A DNA stretch of 33,871 nt from Moorena sp. SIO3I8 (GTDB lineage Bacteria > Cyanobacteriota > Cyanobacteriia > Cyanobacteriales > Coleofasciculaceae), in the NCBI RefSeq assembly GCF_010692325.1, contig NZ_JAAHHW010000074.1, positions 1-33,871 on the forward strand, written 5' to 3'. The translations under genes and the position numbers were made by a program. Below are positions 1 to 7,776 of the stretch, in pieces (within the stretch, counting starts at the first letter, position 1; each line of letters starts with the position of its first letter). Below the pieces are notes generated by a model that made no database searches, had not been told where the DNA came from, and was given only the letters and a program-made list of their open reading frames with translations.

Positions 1-67
1 AGGAGAGCAAATCTCGGAAGGCTGGTGTGAGAAACTCTCCAAAAGGGAGAAGGAAGCAGAAACCTAA
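1..67 (+). pseudogene. 3' end of a tnpB-like gene (cut by window edge)
   Basis: An open frame enters from the left edge and ends at TAA 65-67. It encodes a charged tail rich in Glu and Lys (...KREKEAET). The call rests mainly on what follows: a right-end hairpin like those behind the two clear tnpB genes in this window, at the spacing expected for an IS200/IS605 TnpB gene whose 3' end overlaps its guide (omega) RNA. The catalytic part lies outside the window, so it is unknown whether the gene is intact. Confidence 0.5.
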
Positions 68-127
68 GTCGTGAGTCTTAGGAATCCCCCGCTATAATCT
101 CCGATGAGCGCGGTGGGAGGATGTCAA
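60..127 (+). mobile_element. IS200/IS605-type right end / omega-RNA-like 3' end
   Basis: Two hairpins follow the stop codon. The first has arms CCTAAG (63-68) and CTTAGG (77-82). The second starts with GAATCCCCC (about 82-90) and closes with GCGCGGTGGG (about 108-117), followed by GATGTCAA near 120-127. The layout GAA-CCC...GGG-GAG-TGTCAA recurs in minus orientation at 9448-9476, 27391-27435 and 33416-33445. In this family such ends serve as the excision/cleavage site and as the scaffold of the TnpB guide RNA. The exact end is inferred. Confidence 0.6.
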
Positions 128-167
128 TTCATAATCATCTCTAGTGCTGCGGATAGCAATAAATATA

Positions 168-2297
168 TCAATTACCCTGCCGTCGCCACCAAGCACGGAC
201 TAGTTTAATGTCGTCATAGGAGTAACTTTCTCCTAAATATTCCCGTAATTGTTTCAGATACTGATCACCCACTTTTTCAATGGCTGTAATAATTGGCTCA
301 TGGCGTTCCAATGGTACCAGTCGTTTTAAATCCACTGGCTGATTCATTTCAATTAATTGGCTCAAATGATCTATTATAGTTCTGGTAGTATACCCTCGTT
401 GTTTAGCAATTTCCTCTACACTTAACCCTTGTTGATAGAATTGCAGCGTTTTCATATAGGTACTGGAGGGCAGGGGTTCTGGTAGTTTTTGCTCTTGACA
501 AAATGCCCGAATTTCTGAAATAAATTGCTCGCCATACTGGGTGACTTTATACTGAGTCACACCGGAAAGTTTGGCAAATTGCTCTAAGGTTTTGGGTTTC
601 ATCTGTGCCATCAGTTTCAGTGTGGAATCGGCAAACACTACATAGGGCGGAATCGATTGCCGGTCAGCTAGCTGTTTCCTTAGTTTCCGCAGTTTCTCTA
701 GCAGAAGCTCCGCTTCAACTGCTCTAGGGTTAATTTCTCCTAAGGCTTTTTCTACAGATGACTGGGAAATGGGAACATAAACAGAACGTTGTTTGCGCAG
801 GATTTCCCAACTTAGTTTATTGAGCTTCAGCACAGAGTAGCCATCGGTGGTTTGGTCTACTAATCCCTGGTGCAAAAGCGATCGCACTAGAATTTTCCAA
901 GCTTCTACAGTTCTATCCTTACCAATACCATAAGTAGAGAGTAAGTGATGGCCATATTGCTCAATTTTCTTACTTTTTGAGCCCCGCAACACTTGAATAA
1001 TGTGGTTCATGCCAAACCGTTCCCGACACCGGGCTACACAAGAGAGGAATTTTTGAGCTTCAATAGTCCAATCTTCTAGTGGCTTAGGATAGCAACAGTT
1101 ATCACATTTCTCACAATTCCCTGGAAACCGCTCACCAAAGTAGCCCAGCAAAATCCGGCGGCGACAATCTGTGCCTTCTGCGTAGTCAACAATCTGATTT
1201 AACTGTTGATAGGCAATCCGTTGTTCTTTGGGATCGGGCTTTTGATCAATCAGATAATGAAGCTTTGAGATATCACTAGCGCTATATAAAACCGTACATG
1301 TAGCTGGTTCCCCATCCCGTCCTGCTCGTCCCGATTCCTGGTAATAACTTTCGATGTTACGAGGTAAATCGTAGTGAATCACAAAGCGTACATCTGGCTT
1401 ATTAATTCCCATCCCAAAGGCTACCGTAGCTACGATTACCCGCACATCATCCCGGATAAACCGATTTTGATTGGTTGCCCTAGCCTTATCCGTCATTCCG
1501 CCATGGTAAGGTAGGGCAGAAATGCCATCATTCTGTAACCGGAAAGCCACTTCGTCTACGGAACGGCGGCTCGTACAGTAGACAATACCAGAACCTTGGT
1601 GAGAACGGATGTGTTGTAATAACTGTTTATAGCTTTGCCGTTGTTTTGGTTGAACGTCGTAGTAAAGGTTAGGGCGATTGAAACTAGCGATGTGAACCTT
1701 GGGCTGTCGCAATGCTAGTTGTTGGATAATGTCCTGTTGGACTCGATTGGTAGCAGTAGCGGTCAGGGCCAGCACTGAGCTATGGGGATAGCGGTGACGT
1801 AATAGTTTTAGTTGCCGGTATTCTGGGCGGAAATCATGCCCCCATTGTGAGACGCAGTGAGCTTCATCAATGGCAAAGGTGGGAATACCGATTTGCGATC
1901 GCACTCTATCCAAAAATGGGATAAACTGCTCTGCTAGTAACCGTTCTGGTGATACGTAGAGTAATTTTATCTTACCCTCAAGGATAGCAGCTTCCCGCGA
2001 TCGCATTTGTTTGAAGCTCAAGGTGCTATTGATAAAGGTAGCCCCAATGCCATTATCTTCCAAAGATGTCACTTGGTCTTGCATCAAGGAAATCAGAGGA
2101 GATACCACAACGGTTAATCCGGGTTTCAGTAGCGCTGGCAGTTGATAGCACAAGGATTTACCACCGCCAGTGGGCATTATTATCAGTAAATCCTGATTTT
2201 GCAGCGCCTCTTCAATAATCTGTCGCTGTCCTGGACGGAAACAGTCGTGACCAAAGAAATGTTTAAGGGCATGTTCCAGGGATGGCGACTGTTCCAT
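168..2297 (-). CDS. recQ: ATP-dependent DNA helicase RecQ
   Basis: A 709-residue superfamily-2 3'-5' DNA helicase that unwinds recombination and replication intermediates in the cytoplasm. The Walker A motif PTGGGKS is at residues 42-48 and the DEAH box at 144-147, followed by the RecQ aromatic-rich loop. The helicase C domain has motif VI (ESGRAGRDG, about 321-329). The RecQ zinc site is C378, C395, C398 and C401, then an RQC winged helix (about 410-510) and an HRDC domain (about 529-602). The C-terminal HTH-like extension (about 612-709) is seen in many bacterial RecQ proteins. The ATG at 2297 gives the usual N-terminus directly before the Q motif. It lies 80 bp downstream of the NACHT gene on the same strand, so co-transcription is possible. 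It converges on the tnpB right end with no clear terminator. Confidence 0.97.
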   Translation of the reverse strand: MEQSPSLEHALKHFFGHDCFRPGQRQIIEEALQNQDLLIIMPTGGGKSLCYQLPALLKPGLTVVVSPLISLMQDQVTSLEDNGIGATFINSTLSFKQMRSREAAILEGKIKLLYVSPERLLAEQFIPFLDRVRSQIGIPTFAIDEAHCVSQWGHDFRPEYRQLKLLRHRYPHSSVLALTATATNRVQQDIIQQLALRQPKVHIASFNRPNLYYDVQPKQRQSYKQLLQHIRSHQGSGIVYCTSRRSVDEVAFRLQNDGISALPYHGGMTDKARATNQNRFIRDDVRVIVATVAFGMGINKPDVRFVIHYDLPRNIESYYQESGRAGRDGEPATCTVLYSASDISKLHYLIDQKPDPKEQRIAYQQLNQIVDYAEGTDCRRRILLGYFGERFPGNCEKCDNCCYPKPLEDWTIEAQKFLSCVARCRERFGMNHIIQVLRGSKSKKIEQYGHHLLSTYGIGKDRTVEAWKILVRSLLHQGLVDQTTDGYSVLKLNKLSWEILRKQRSVYVPISQSSVEKALGEINPRAVEAELLLEKLRKLRKQLADRQSIPPYVVFADSTLKLMAQMKPKTLEQFAKLSGVTQYKVTQYGEQFISEIRAFCQEQKLPEPLPSSTYMKTLQFYQQGLSVEEIAKQRGYTTRTIIDHLSQLIEMNQPVDLKRLVPLERHEPIITAIEKVGDQYLKQLREYLGESYSYDDIKLVRAWWRRQGN

Positions 2298-2377
2298 GGT
2301 CGTGAGGGGATTGCGATCGCTTCAGTGTTGGGGATAAGATTATTAGCCTTAAAAACTATAACACAGAGGGCTATGAT

Positions 2378-5300
2378 CTATTCCTCACCTACAACTAAAT
2401 CCCACAGCACATCAATACCACTGCCCACATAGTCGGAATCCTGGTGTTGTTCAATCCATTCAATTACAGTAGGGAGAATATGATTAGATGTTTTGCCCAA
2501 TTGACCTAAGGCTTCGCTTGCCCACCGACGCACACGATAATGCTCATCCTGAAGCCTTGGTAAGAGGGCGTTGACTACCGGTTCTGAGCTGTTGCCTAAT
2601 TTACCCAAGGCTATGGCTGCCCACCGACGTACACGAGAATCATCATCCTGAAGCTGTGCTAGGACGACCTTGACTACGGTTTCTGAACTGTTGCCCAATT
2701 TACCTAAGGCCAAGGCTGTCCACCGACGCACACCAACATCGGGATCCTGAAGCTGTGCTAGGAGGGCGTTGACTATGGTTTCTGAGCTATTACCCAATCT
2801 GCTCAAGGCATCGGCTGCCCCCCCACGTACACCAGCATCGGGATCCTGAAGCCTTGCTAGGAGGGCGTTGACTACGGTTTCTGAACTATTGCCCAATTTG
2901 CCTAAGCCATAGGCTGCCCCCCCACGCACACTAGCATCGGGATCCTGAAGCCTTGCGATTAGAGCCCTTACTACAGTTTCTGACCTGTTGCACAATTTGC
3001 CCAAGGCCACGGCTGCCCTCTCACGCACACTAGCATCAGAATCCTGAAGTCGTGCAATTAGAGCCCTTACTACGGTTTCTGAGCTATTGCCCAATTCGCC
3101 CAAGGCTATGGCTACCCTCCAACGCACATCAGAATTCTCATCCTGAAACCTTGCTAAGAGGGCGTTGACTACGGTTTCTGAGCTATTGCCCAATTCACCC
3201 AAAGCATCGGCTGCCCTCCAACGTACATCAAAATCATCATCCTTTAGCCGTGTCAACAATATTTTAATTACCTGATCTTTTTCCCCTAACTCAGCTCGGT
3301 AGTTAAGCAATCGCCACTCATCAATTCGATGGGATTGCTGTTCTAACAATTCCAATACCTGTGCTTGAAAATCGGTTTCATATAAACTACAAATTATCTG
3401 AAAAACCTGCTCATCAACCCTCTCACCAACCCGATCTTTACTACTCACTTCTAACTCAAACAACCGCTTCAAAATCTCTTGTACCAACTCAGGAGCAGCA
3501 CCACGCAAATTCTTCGGGTCTTCTGCCAAACAACTACCAGCAAACAACAAATCACGATGCAACCACTGCTCATAGTTACTCTTATTAGTCAAAACTACCC
3601 GAATCGCCCTCGCCGCCTTTTTCGGTTTTTGTTGTGCTATCAGCAATAGTAACACCTCGCGCCAGTGGGAGTCATGCAAATGTTTTCGAATCTCATCCAA
3701 AACAATCCCAAAATATCCCTCATTATCCGCCTGATAGTCAATATCTTCAGCACACAAATATTCCTGAAACGTCTTATGGACAAATCCATAACAATTTTGC
3801 CCTTGCTCATTCAATAAACCCGTGCGATCGCGAATCAACGTTACAAATGCCTCTGCTTCTTCTTCAGCTTGGTATAATTGCACCTGCTTCAAGGTTTTAA
3901 TCTGCTGACTCAACTGATCAATCAAATCATCCCGGTCAAGTAAGGTGCCACTGTCGTTATCTTCAACATTGCCCTGGGTATGAATCCAATAAGCCAACAA
4001 TTCCATCAATCGGCGCAAATCATATAAATCTAGATACTTAAATATTCCATGACTGCTGATTTCTTTGTTAGCATCCCAAGAGGTTAACAAAGTTTTGACA
4101 GCGCAATTATAAAGCTCAAACCGTTCTTTGGGCAATACGGCTTGATACCGATGAATTAATGCAATAATTGTCAACAATAACGGATTCCGTGCCAATAGCT
4201 TAATCCTGTCATTATCATCCAGAGCCTTTTGTAAACTCTGCTTGCGCCTTTCAGCTTCGGCTTGGTCTTGAAACCTGCTGTTATACCAGTTATCAATAAA
4301 CGCTGAAATCTTCTGATCATCAAACGGTTCAATTTGATAGTGGGGAAATTCCTCAGTGCGGAAAAAGTCGCGCCGATAGCCAGCCGGTCTAGATGTAATA
4401 ATAGCGCGATTTCTGTCAAACTGTCCCAAAAAATTCTCGATGCGCCTGACTACATCATTCCGTTTAGCGTCTTCTGCGACTTCATCCAAACCATCTAGCA
4501 ATATCAACGCCCTACCATCAGACAACCAATGCTCAAAAAATCCTACTGGTAACGGTTTCACTGACATCGTGTTTTCAGCAAATACCCGAGCATAGTCGAT
4601 CAGGCTTTTATCGAGATTTATCGCAAAATCTCGCATCCTAATTAAAATCGGTAGCCAGTCCGTATCAGCATCTAATCCTAAAATCTCAGGATTTTGCTGA
4701 GCCAACATTACTGCAAAATAACTCATCAAGGTGGTTTTTCCCGAGCCTGGCGCACCCAATATCACCACTCGTCTCGACTGACTTTGGCTCAATAACTGCT
4801 CCGCCAAGAATTTCCGGCCAGTTGTCTTTGCCAATAGTGCTATTTCTGAGGTTTCCCCACTACCAGCTGCTAACCAATCCCGTTCCCAAGCGCCAGCAGT
4901 TGATAGGTCTTCCACCACATCTGGCATTACAAAAATTTGCGCTAACTTCTCCGATTTTTCTACTTCTTGCCCAGGCACAGCAATGCCAGCAAATTTAACA
5001 TCATCAAACCAGTTAGCTAGCTGCTCACAATAATCCTGTTTAGCTACCTGAAATTTTAGATAAGTATCCGTCTGCTGAAAATAAGCATTAATAAATTTCT
5101 CTATCCAAGGCTTAATACTATCTTGATTCAGTTTAATGTCATTGGCTTCAGCTTGCTGTTGAAATACCGTGCTTAAAATCTCCCGATCAGGCTTACCTTG
5201 ATTAAGTAAGGGTTTCTGTAATTCCGCCACAACAGCCGAATTAGTAAAATAGTCGCGCAAAAAATTATTAACTCCATTCCAGCCATCCGGTCTAGCGCGA

Positions 5301-5500
5301 AAAAATAAGCGCTGGCTCGGATCCCGTTGTTTTTCCCATTGCTTAACTGCCTCTTCTCCCGCTTTGATTGCCTTCTCTACATCGCTTTTACTCAGAGCTT
5401 GACTTAAGCTATCCCATCCTTGTCCCGAAACAATCTCTAACAACGATTCCCCTATTTTCGGGATTGCCCAACCGGCTAATACTGACAAGGGTTCTATCAT
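2378..5500 (-). CDS. NACHT-domain NTPase with C-terminal HEAT-like repeats (bacterial NLR-like)
   Basis: A 1,040-residue STAND ATPase. An alpha-helical N-terminal region of about 240 residues has no effector domain I can name. The NACHT module has Walker A GAPGSGKTT (249-257), Walker B ALILLDGLDE (331-340) with the extra acidic residue typical of NACHT, and an ITSRPAGY sensor (about 368-375). A winged-helix/helical region follows. Residues 746-1005 form eight HEAT (PBS-lyase-like) units, each close to 33 residues. Established knowledge: bacterial NACHT proteins (bNACHT) protect against phage, with the C-terminal repeats acting as sensor. Inference: this is a single-gene defence protein. The start at 5500 has no strong Shine-Dalgarno. 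It lies directly upstream of recQ. Confidence 0.92.
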   Translation of the reverse strand: MIEPLSVLAGWAIPKIGESLLEIVSGQGWDSLSQALSKSDVEKAIKAGEEAVKQWEKQRDPSQRLFFRARPDGWNGVNNFLRDYFTNSAVVAELQKPLLNQGKPDREILSTVFQQQAEANDIKLNQDSIKPWIEKFINAYFQQTDTYLKFQVAKQDYCEQLANWFDDVKFAGIAVPGQEVEKSEKLAQIFVMPDVVEDLSTAGAWERDWLAAGSGETSEIALLAKTTGRKFLAEQLLSQSQSRRVVILGAPGSGKTTLMSYFAVMLAQQNPEILGLDADTDWLPILIRMRDFAINLDKSLIDYARVFAENTMSVKPLPVGFFEHWLSDGRALILLDGLDEVAEDAKRNDVVRRIENFLGQFDRNRAIITSRPAGYRRDFFRTEEFPHYQIEPFDDQKISAFIDNWYNSRFQDQAEAERRKQSLQKALDDNDRIKLLARNPLLLTIIALIHRYQAVLPKERFELYNCAVKTLLTSWDANKEISSHGIFKYLDLYDLRRLMELLAYWIHTQGNVEDNDSGTLLDRDDLIDQLSQQIKTLKQVQLYQAEEEAEAFVTLIRDRTGLLNEQGQNCYGFVHKTFQEYLCAEDIDYQADNEGYFGIVLDEIRKHLHDSHWREVLLLLIAQQKPKKAARAIRVVLTNKSNYEQWLHRDLLFAGSCLAEDPKNLRGAAPELVQEILKRLFELEVSSKDRVGERVDEQVFQIICSLYETDFQAQVLELLEQQSHRIDEWRLLNYRAELGEKDQVIKILLTRLKDDDFDVRWRAADALGELGNSSETVVNALLARFQDENSDVRWRVAIALGELGNSSETVVRALIARLQDSDASVRERAAVALGKLCNRSETVVRALIARLQDPDASVRGGAAYGLGKLGNSSETVVNALLARLQDPDAGVRGGAADALSRLGNSSETIVNALLAQLQDPDVGVRRWTALALGKLGNSSETVVKVVLAQLQDDDSRVRRWAAIALGKLGNSSEPVVNALLPRLQDEHYRVRRWASEALGQLGKTSNHILPTVIEWIEQHQDSDYVGSGIDVLWDLVVGEE
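2486..3265 (-). repeat. Eight tandem 99-bp repeats encoding HEAT units
   Basis: Seven full 33-codon units and one of 29 codons follow each other without spacers. Each has the pattern ALLARLQD-x5-VR-x2-A-x2-ALGKLGNSSETVV. The linker GNSSETVV is almost invariant, while the two residues after the conserved VR vary (RW, ER, GG, RR). The DNA is also highly similar from unit to unit, which points to recent amplification or gene conversion. Confidence 0.9.
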
Positions 5501-5529
5501 TGATCTCTAGTTATCGTTAATTATATTAA

Positions 5530-5930
5530 TTATAACAATTTAGGGAGTAGGGAGTAGGGAGTAGGGAGTAGGGAGTAGGGAGTAGGGAGTAGGGAGTAGG
5601 GAGTAGGGAGTAGGGAGTAGGGAGTAGGGAGTAGGGAGTAGGTAACAGGTTTTTTGCGTGGGTTTGGATCCCCCATTATCCCCCTTAATAAGGGGGACTT
5701 TTCAGATAGATTTCCAGGCTCCCCCCTTAGCTAAGGGGGGCTGGGGGGGATCAATCTAGTAAATGCGATAGAAAGTTCGATACTCTGAAATATCCCCTAC
5801 TATAACACATAATTATTCTCTCAACTTAAATGCTATCCCATAATTAAACTCTCAACTTAAATGCTATCCCAGTATTACGGGATTAATTTAATAAACTTAA
5901 TGATCTCAACTAACAGATAAGTGATGGCAT
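5530..5930. repeat. Duplicated intergenic block, copy 1
   Basis: From the ACAATTTAGGGAGT motif onward this segment matches 5994-6290. Shared parts include the palindromes CCCCCTTAATAAGGGGG (5680-5696) and CCCCCCTTAGCTAAGGGGGG (5721-5740), the block ending in GATACTCTGAAA (about 5790), and AT-rich text with AAATGCTATCCCA. The G/C palindromes would form strong hairpins. No gene was found in 5501-6426. Confidence 0.85.
5541..5641 (+). repeat. Heptanucleotide array (GGGAGTA), about 14 copies
   Basis: An uninterrupted run of GGGAGTA with a period of 7 bp. Such short tandemly repeated sequences (STRR) are known in cyanobacteria. It sits in the spacer upstream of the NACHT gene, inside copy 1 of a larger duplicated block. 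The second copy of that block has only one GGGAGT here, so the array expanded after the duplication. Confidence 0.95.
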
Positions 5931-5993
5931 GGCAGCTACACTATACTTTTAAAGCTAAGATAATTTATTGGTAATTATGTTCGATTAGTTTAA

Positions 5994-6290
5994 CTATAGC
6001 AATTTAGGGAGTCGGGTTTTTTGCATGGATTTGGATCCCCCATTATCCCCCTTAATAAGGGGGACTTTTCAGATAGATTTCCGGGCTCCCCCCTTATTAA
6101 GGGGGGCTGGGGGGGATCAATCTAGTAAATGCGATAGAAAGTTCGATACTCTGAAAGATAAGCTACGCGAACACATAATTATTCTATCAAATTAAATGCT
6201 ATCCCAGAATTAAACTCTAACTCAAATACTATACCATAATTACCGTATTAATTTAAAAAAATATGATGTTGACTAAGTAATAAATGATGC
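5994..6290. repeat. Duplicated intergenic block, copy 2
   Basis: Direct copy of the block at 5530-5930, with the heptamer array contracted to one unit and the second palindrome shortened (CCCCCCTTATTAAGGGGGG). Divergence is low in the G/C hairpin part and higher in the AT-rich tail. The duplication therefore looks fairly recent, with selection or gene conversion on the hairpin part. Confidence 0.85.
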
Positions 6291-6366
6291 TTAAACAGCT
6301 TATTATAAGTTTAAAACTAATAAATTCATCGAATATGACGCTACGCGATTGGCCGTAGGCCACGCT

Positions 6367-6386
6367 AAAAGCGATCGCTTTTTTTT
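6367..6386. other. HIP1-centred palindrome with T-run
   Basis: The HIP1 octamer GCGATCGC (6371-6378) is flanked by AAAA and a run of eight T, making a perfect 16-bp palindrome. It could act as a weak terminator ahead of the next promoter, but HIP1 sites are common in cyanobacteria and this may be chance. Confidence 0.35.
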
Positions 6387-6426
6387 AAATAACCCTAAAA
6401 AAAATTTTTACCGCTAATTTAAAAAA

Positions 6427-6467
6427 TGTCAAAATAGTTGACAAAATAAAAAATATTTATCTATAAT
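6427..6467 (+). promoter_or_regulatory. Strong sigma-70 promoter overlapped by an inverted repeat
   Basis: Consensus -35 TTGACA (6438-6443), 18-bp spacer, consensus -10 TATAAT (6462-6467). The -35 hexamer is one arm of the inverted repeat TGTCAA (6427-6432), AATAG, TTGACA. A dimeric repressor bound there would block RNA polymerase. Transcription should start near 6474, so the earlier TTG codon at 6472 cannot be the start of the downstream gene and the ATG at 6499 is preferred. Confidence 0.75.
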
Positions 6468-6498
6468 AAAATTGTCCCAAAAAACAACAAAAAAACTT

Positions 6499-6756
6499 AT
6501 GGACATCGAAAACTTTCTCGCAACTTTTGAGTATAATCCCAACAATCCTAATCTCCCTGAATTATCTGGCCAAGCCCAGCCAGGACGGGAGCAAATCAAA
6601 CATATATTGATCGGTTCTCCCAAAACCGTGCGGGTCACAATCTATAATCTTTATAGCCGTGGCTACGCACAAGTTCATGAGTGGAGCACTCCTCAACCTA
6701 CCGGAAATTCTGGTGAGGTGATCAGTATATTGATTCGACATCTGTTGGTAGATTAA
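6499..6756 (+). CDS. Small conserved-type protein of unknown function
   Basis: I do not recognise this 85-residue protein. The chosen start is the ATG at 6499, about 25 nt from the predicted transcription start. An upstream in-frame TTG would start at or before the transcript's 5' end. There is no signal peptide or membrane segment. The N-terminal third is rich in Asn and Pro; the rest is predicted alpha/beta (KTVRVTIYNLYSRGYAQVHEW, then a C-terminal helix SILIRHLL). It is a single-gene unit: an ideal promoter with an operator-like repeat in front and a strong terminator 145 bp after the stop. Tight transcriptional control of a highly expressed small protein is an inference. Coding is supported by this setting more than by homology. 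Confidence 0.7.
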   Translation: MDIENFLATFEYNPNNPNLPELSGQAQPGREQIKHILIGSPKTVRVTIYNLYSRGYAQVHEWSTPQPTGNSGEVISILIRHLLVD

Positions 6757-6860
6757 GATAGCAACTTGCCAGGGATGCCAATCCCTGGCGACAGGTCAAA
6801 ACTCAGGAGAAAGTACGAAGTCTGAAACCTAAGTTGGTATGTTGTTGATTTGGTGAACAT

Positions 6861-6949
6861 ATAGTCAAGAATCCTAGGGCTCTTGACTATTAAAAGAAAT
6901 AATTCGGTCAAGCATTGGAATTAACCAGGACTTGACCGAATTTTTTTTT
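6861..6949 (+). terminator. Tandem hairpins with Rho-independent terminator
   Basis: Hairpin 1 has perfect 10-bp arms ATAGTCAAGA (6861-6870) and TCTTGACTAT (6881-6890). Hairpin 2 has perfect 12-bp arms AATTCGGTCAAG (6901-6912) and CTTGACCGAATT (6931-6942) and runs into about ten T (6941-6949), a classical intrinsic terminator. Both stems contain the GTCAAG/CTTGAC core, which resembles the TGTCAA/TTGACA repeat at the promoter of the same unit. Confidence 0.85.
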
Positions 6950-6954
6950 GTTGA

Positions 6955-7028
6955 GGGAACAGGGAACAGGGAACAGGGAATCGGGAATCGGGAATCGGGA
7001 ATCGGGAATCGGGAATCGGGAATCGGGA
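6955..7028 (+). repeat. Heptanucleotide array (GGGAACA then GGGAATC)
   Basis: Three GGGAACA units change to about eight GGGAATC units while keeping the 7-bp period. It sits immediately after the terminator. Confidence 0.92.
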
Positions 7029-7079
7029 GATTTTATATATCTGAGTGCGTAAGTCCTGTCATTCTCAAATCAAGACTTA

Positions 7080-7213
7080 ATTGCGACAGTGCAATAGTTT
7101 TTTTAAAGTTTCCACGCTTAACACCCTTATCACCCCTTGTGATAGTGCAATAGTTTTTTCTAACCACCCTTACCACACTTACTGCACCTTGCGACAATGC
7201 AATAGTTTTTTTT
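7080..7213 (+). repeat. Three spaced direct repeats TGCGACARTGCAATAG-T(6-8)
   Basis: The GCAATAG core starts at 7091, 7147 and 7199, spaced 56 and 52 bp, each time preceded by TTGYGAYARTG and followed by six to eight T. Two copies contain a short inverted repeat (TTGC...GCAA) before the T-run, so each looks like a miniature hairpin-plus-T module. The spacers share C-rich text (ACACCC, CCACCC, ACACCC) but differ otherwise. The set ends about 90 bp upstream of a DNA-binding protein gene, so protein-binding iterons or an attenuator series are possible. The function is unknown. Confidence 0.7.
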
Positions 7214-7257
7214 CAAACACCCACATCACCTATATAACCCATTGCATCTTTTCAAAA

Positions 7258-7274
7258 ATTGTGTTAAAGTAACA
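7258..7274. promoter_or_regulatory. Imperfect inverted repeat upstream of HTH gene
   Basis: TTGTGTTA-AAG-TAACAA reads as an imperfect palindrome 28 bp before the ATG of the HTH gene. It is a possible autoregulatory operator; this is inferred from position and symmetry only. Confidence 0.3.
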
Positions 7275-7301
7275 ATATCGTTAAAACAATGGTTTTTCGC
7301 C

Positions 7302-7718
7302 ATGATGATTTCTACCGCACAAGCCGCTGAATTACTAGGTATCTCTGCCACTCGCGTCCGTTTCCTTTTGAGCAAGGGCAGAGTCAAAGGAGCGTATAAG
7401 GTTGGTAGAACTTGGGTGATTCCCTTATTTGACGGTATGCCAGTGGTCACCCCTGGTACTCGTGGACCGAAGCGGAATTGGTCAAAGCGTACACAGTACA
7501 CTAAAGCTGTGATCCACGTGAATCAAAAAGTGATTCGCCAAAATCACAACACCGGCGAACGCAATCCGGTGATTACCGTAAAACGTGGCTCTAAAAACAT
7601 TTATGGTCATACGGTTGAAGTCAATGGCCCTTGTCGGGTCATGTATCGCCCAGATGATCCCCTAAATTGTGGAGCACGGGTATGGATTGAGACGATTTCT
7701 GATTTTAAAGTTAGCTGA
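7302..7718 (+). CDS. Excisionase/MerR-like helix-turn-helix DNA-binding protein
   Basis: A 138-residue protein from the ATG-ATG pair at 7302/7305; the longer in-frame N-terminus from a non-ATG codon at 7242 is not protein-like. Residues 3-42 form an excisionase-type winged helix: TAQAAELLGIS (helix 1 and turn), a recognition helix rich in Arg/Lys (SATRVRFLLSKGRVKG), then the wing with GRTWVIP. The rest (about 45-138) has basic beta-rich text (VITVKRGSKNIYGHTVEVNGP) that I do not recognise. Proteins of this kind act in recombination directionality or as small regulators; no integrase is nearby, so regulation is more likely here. The triple repeat at 7080-7213 and the palindrome at 7258 are possible targets. 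Confidence 0.8.
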   Translation: MMISTAQAAELLGISATRVRFLLSKGRVKGAYKVGRTWVIPLFDGMPVVTPGTRGPKRNWSKRTQYTKAVIHVNQKVIRQNHNTGERNPVITVKRGSKNIYGHTVEVNGPCRVMYRPDDPLNCGARVWIETISDFKVS

Positions 7719-7776
7719 GCAAGGTCTAAGTTATTTAGTGATAGCGCTACGCCCTGGGAATTGGGAATAGCGATGA

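Noticed and set aside
2199-2432. Plus-strand open frame of 77 codons
   Set aside because: Antisense shadow of the recQ 5' end; no protein-like features.
5541-5641. CRISPR-like array
   Set aside because: The repeat is a continuous 7-mer with no spacers; no cas gene is in the window.
6472-6498. Upstream TTG start for the small gene
   Set aside because: It lies at or before the predicted transcription start; the ATG at 6499 fits better.
7080-7213. Degenerate CRISPR
   Set aside because: Only three repeats of about 22 bp with related, not unique, spacers and T-runs; no cas genes.
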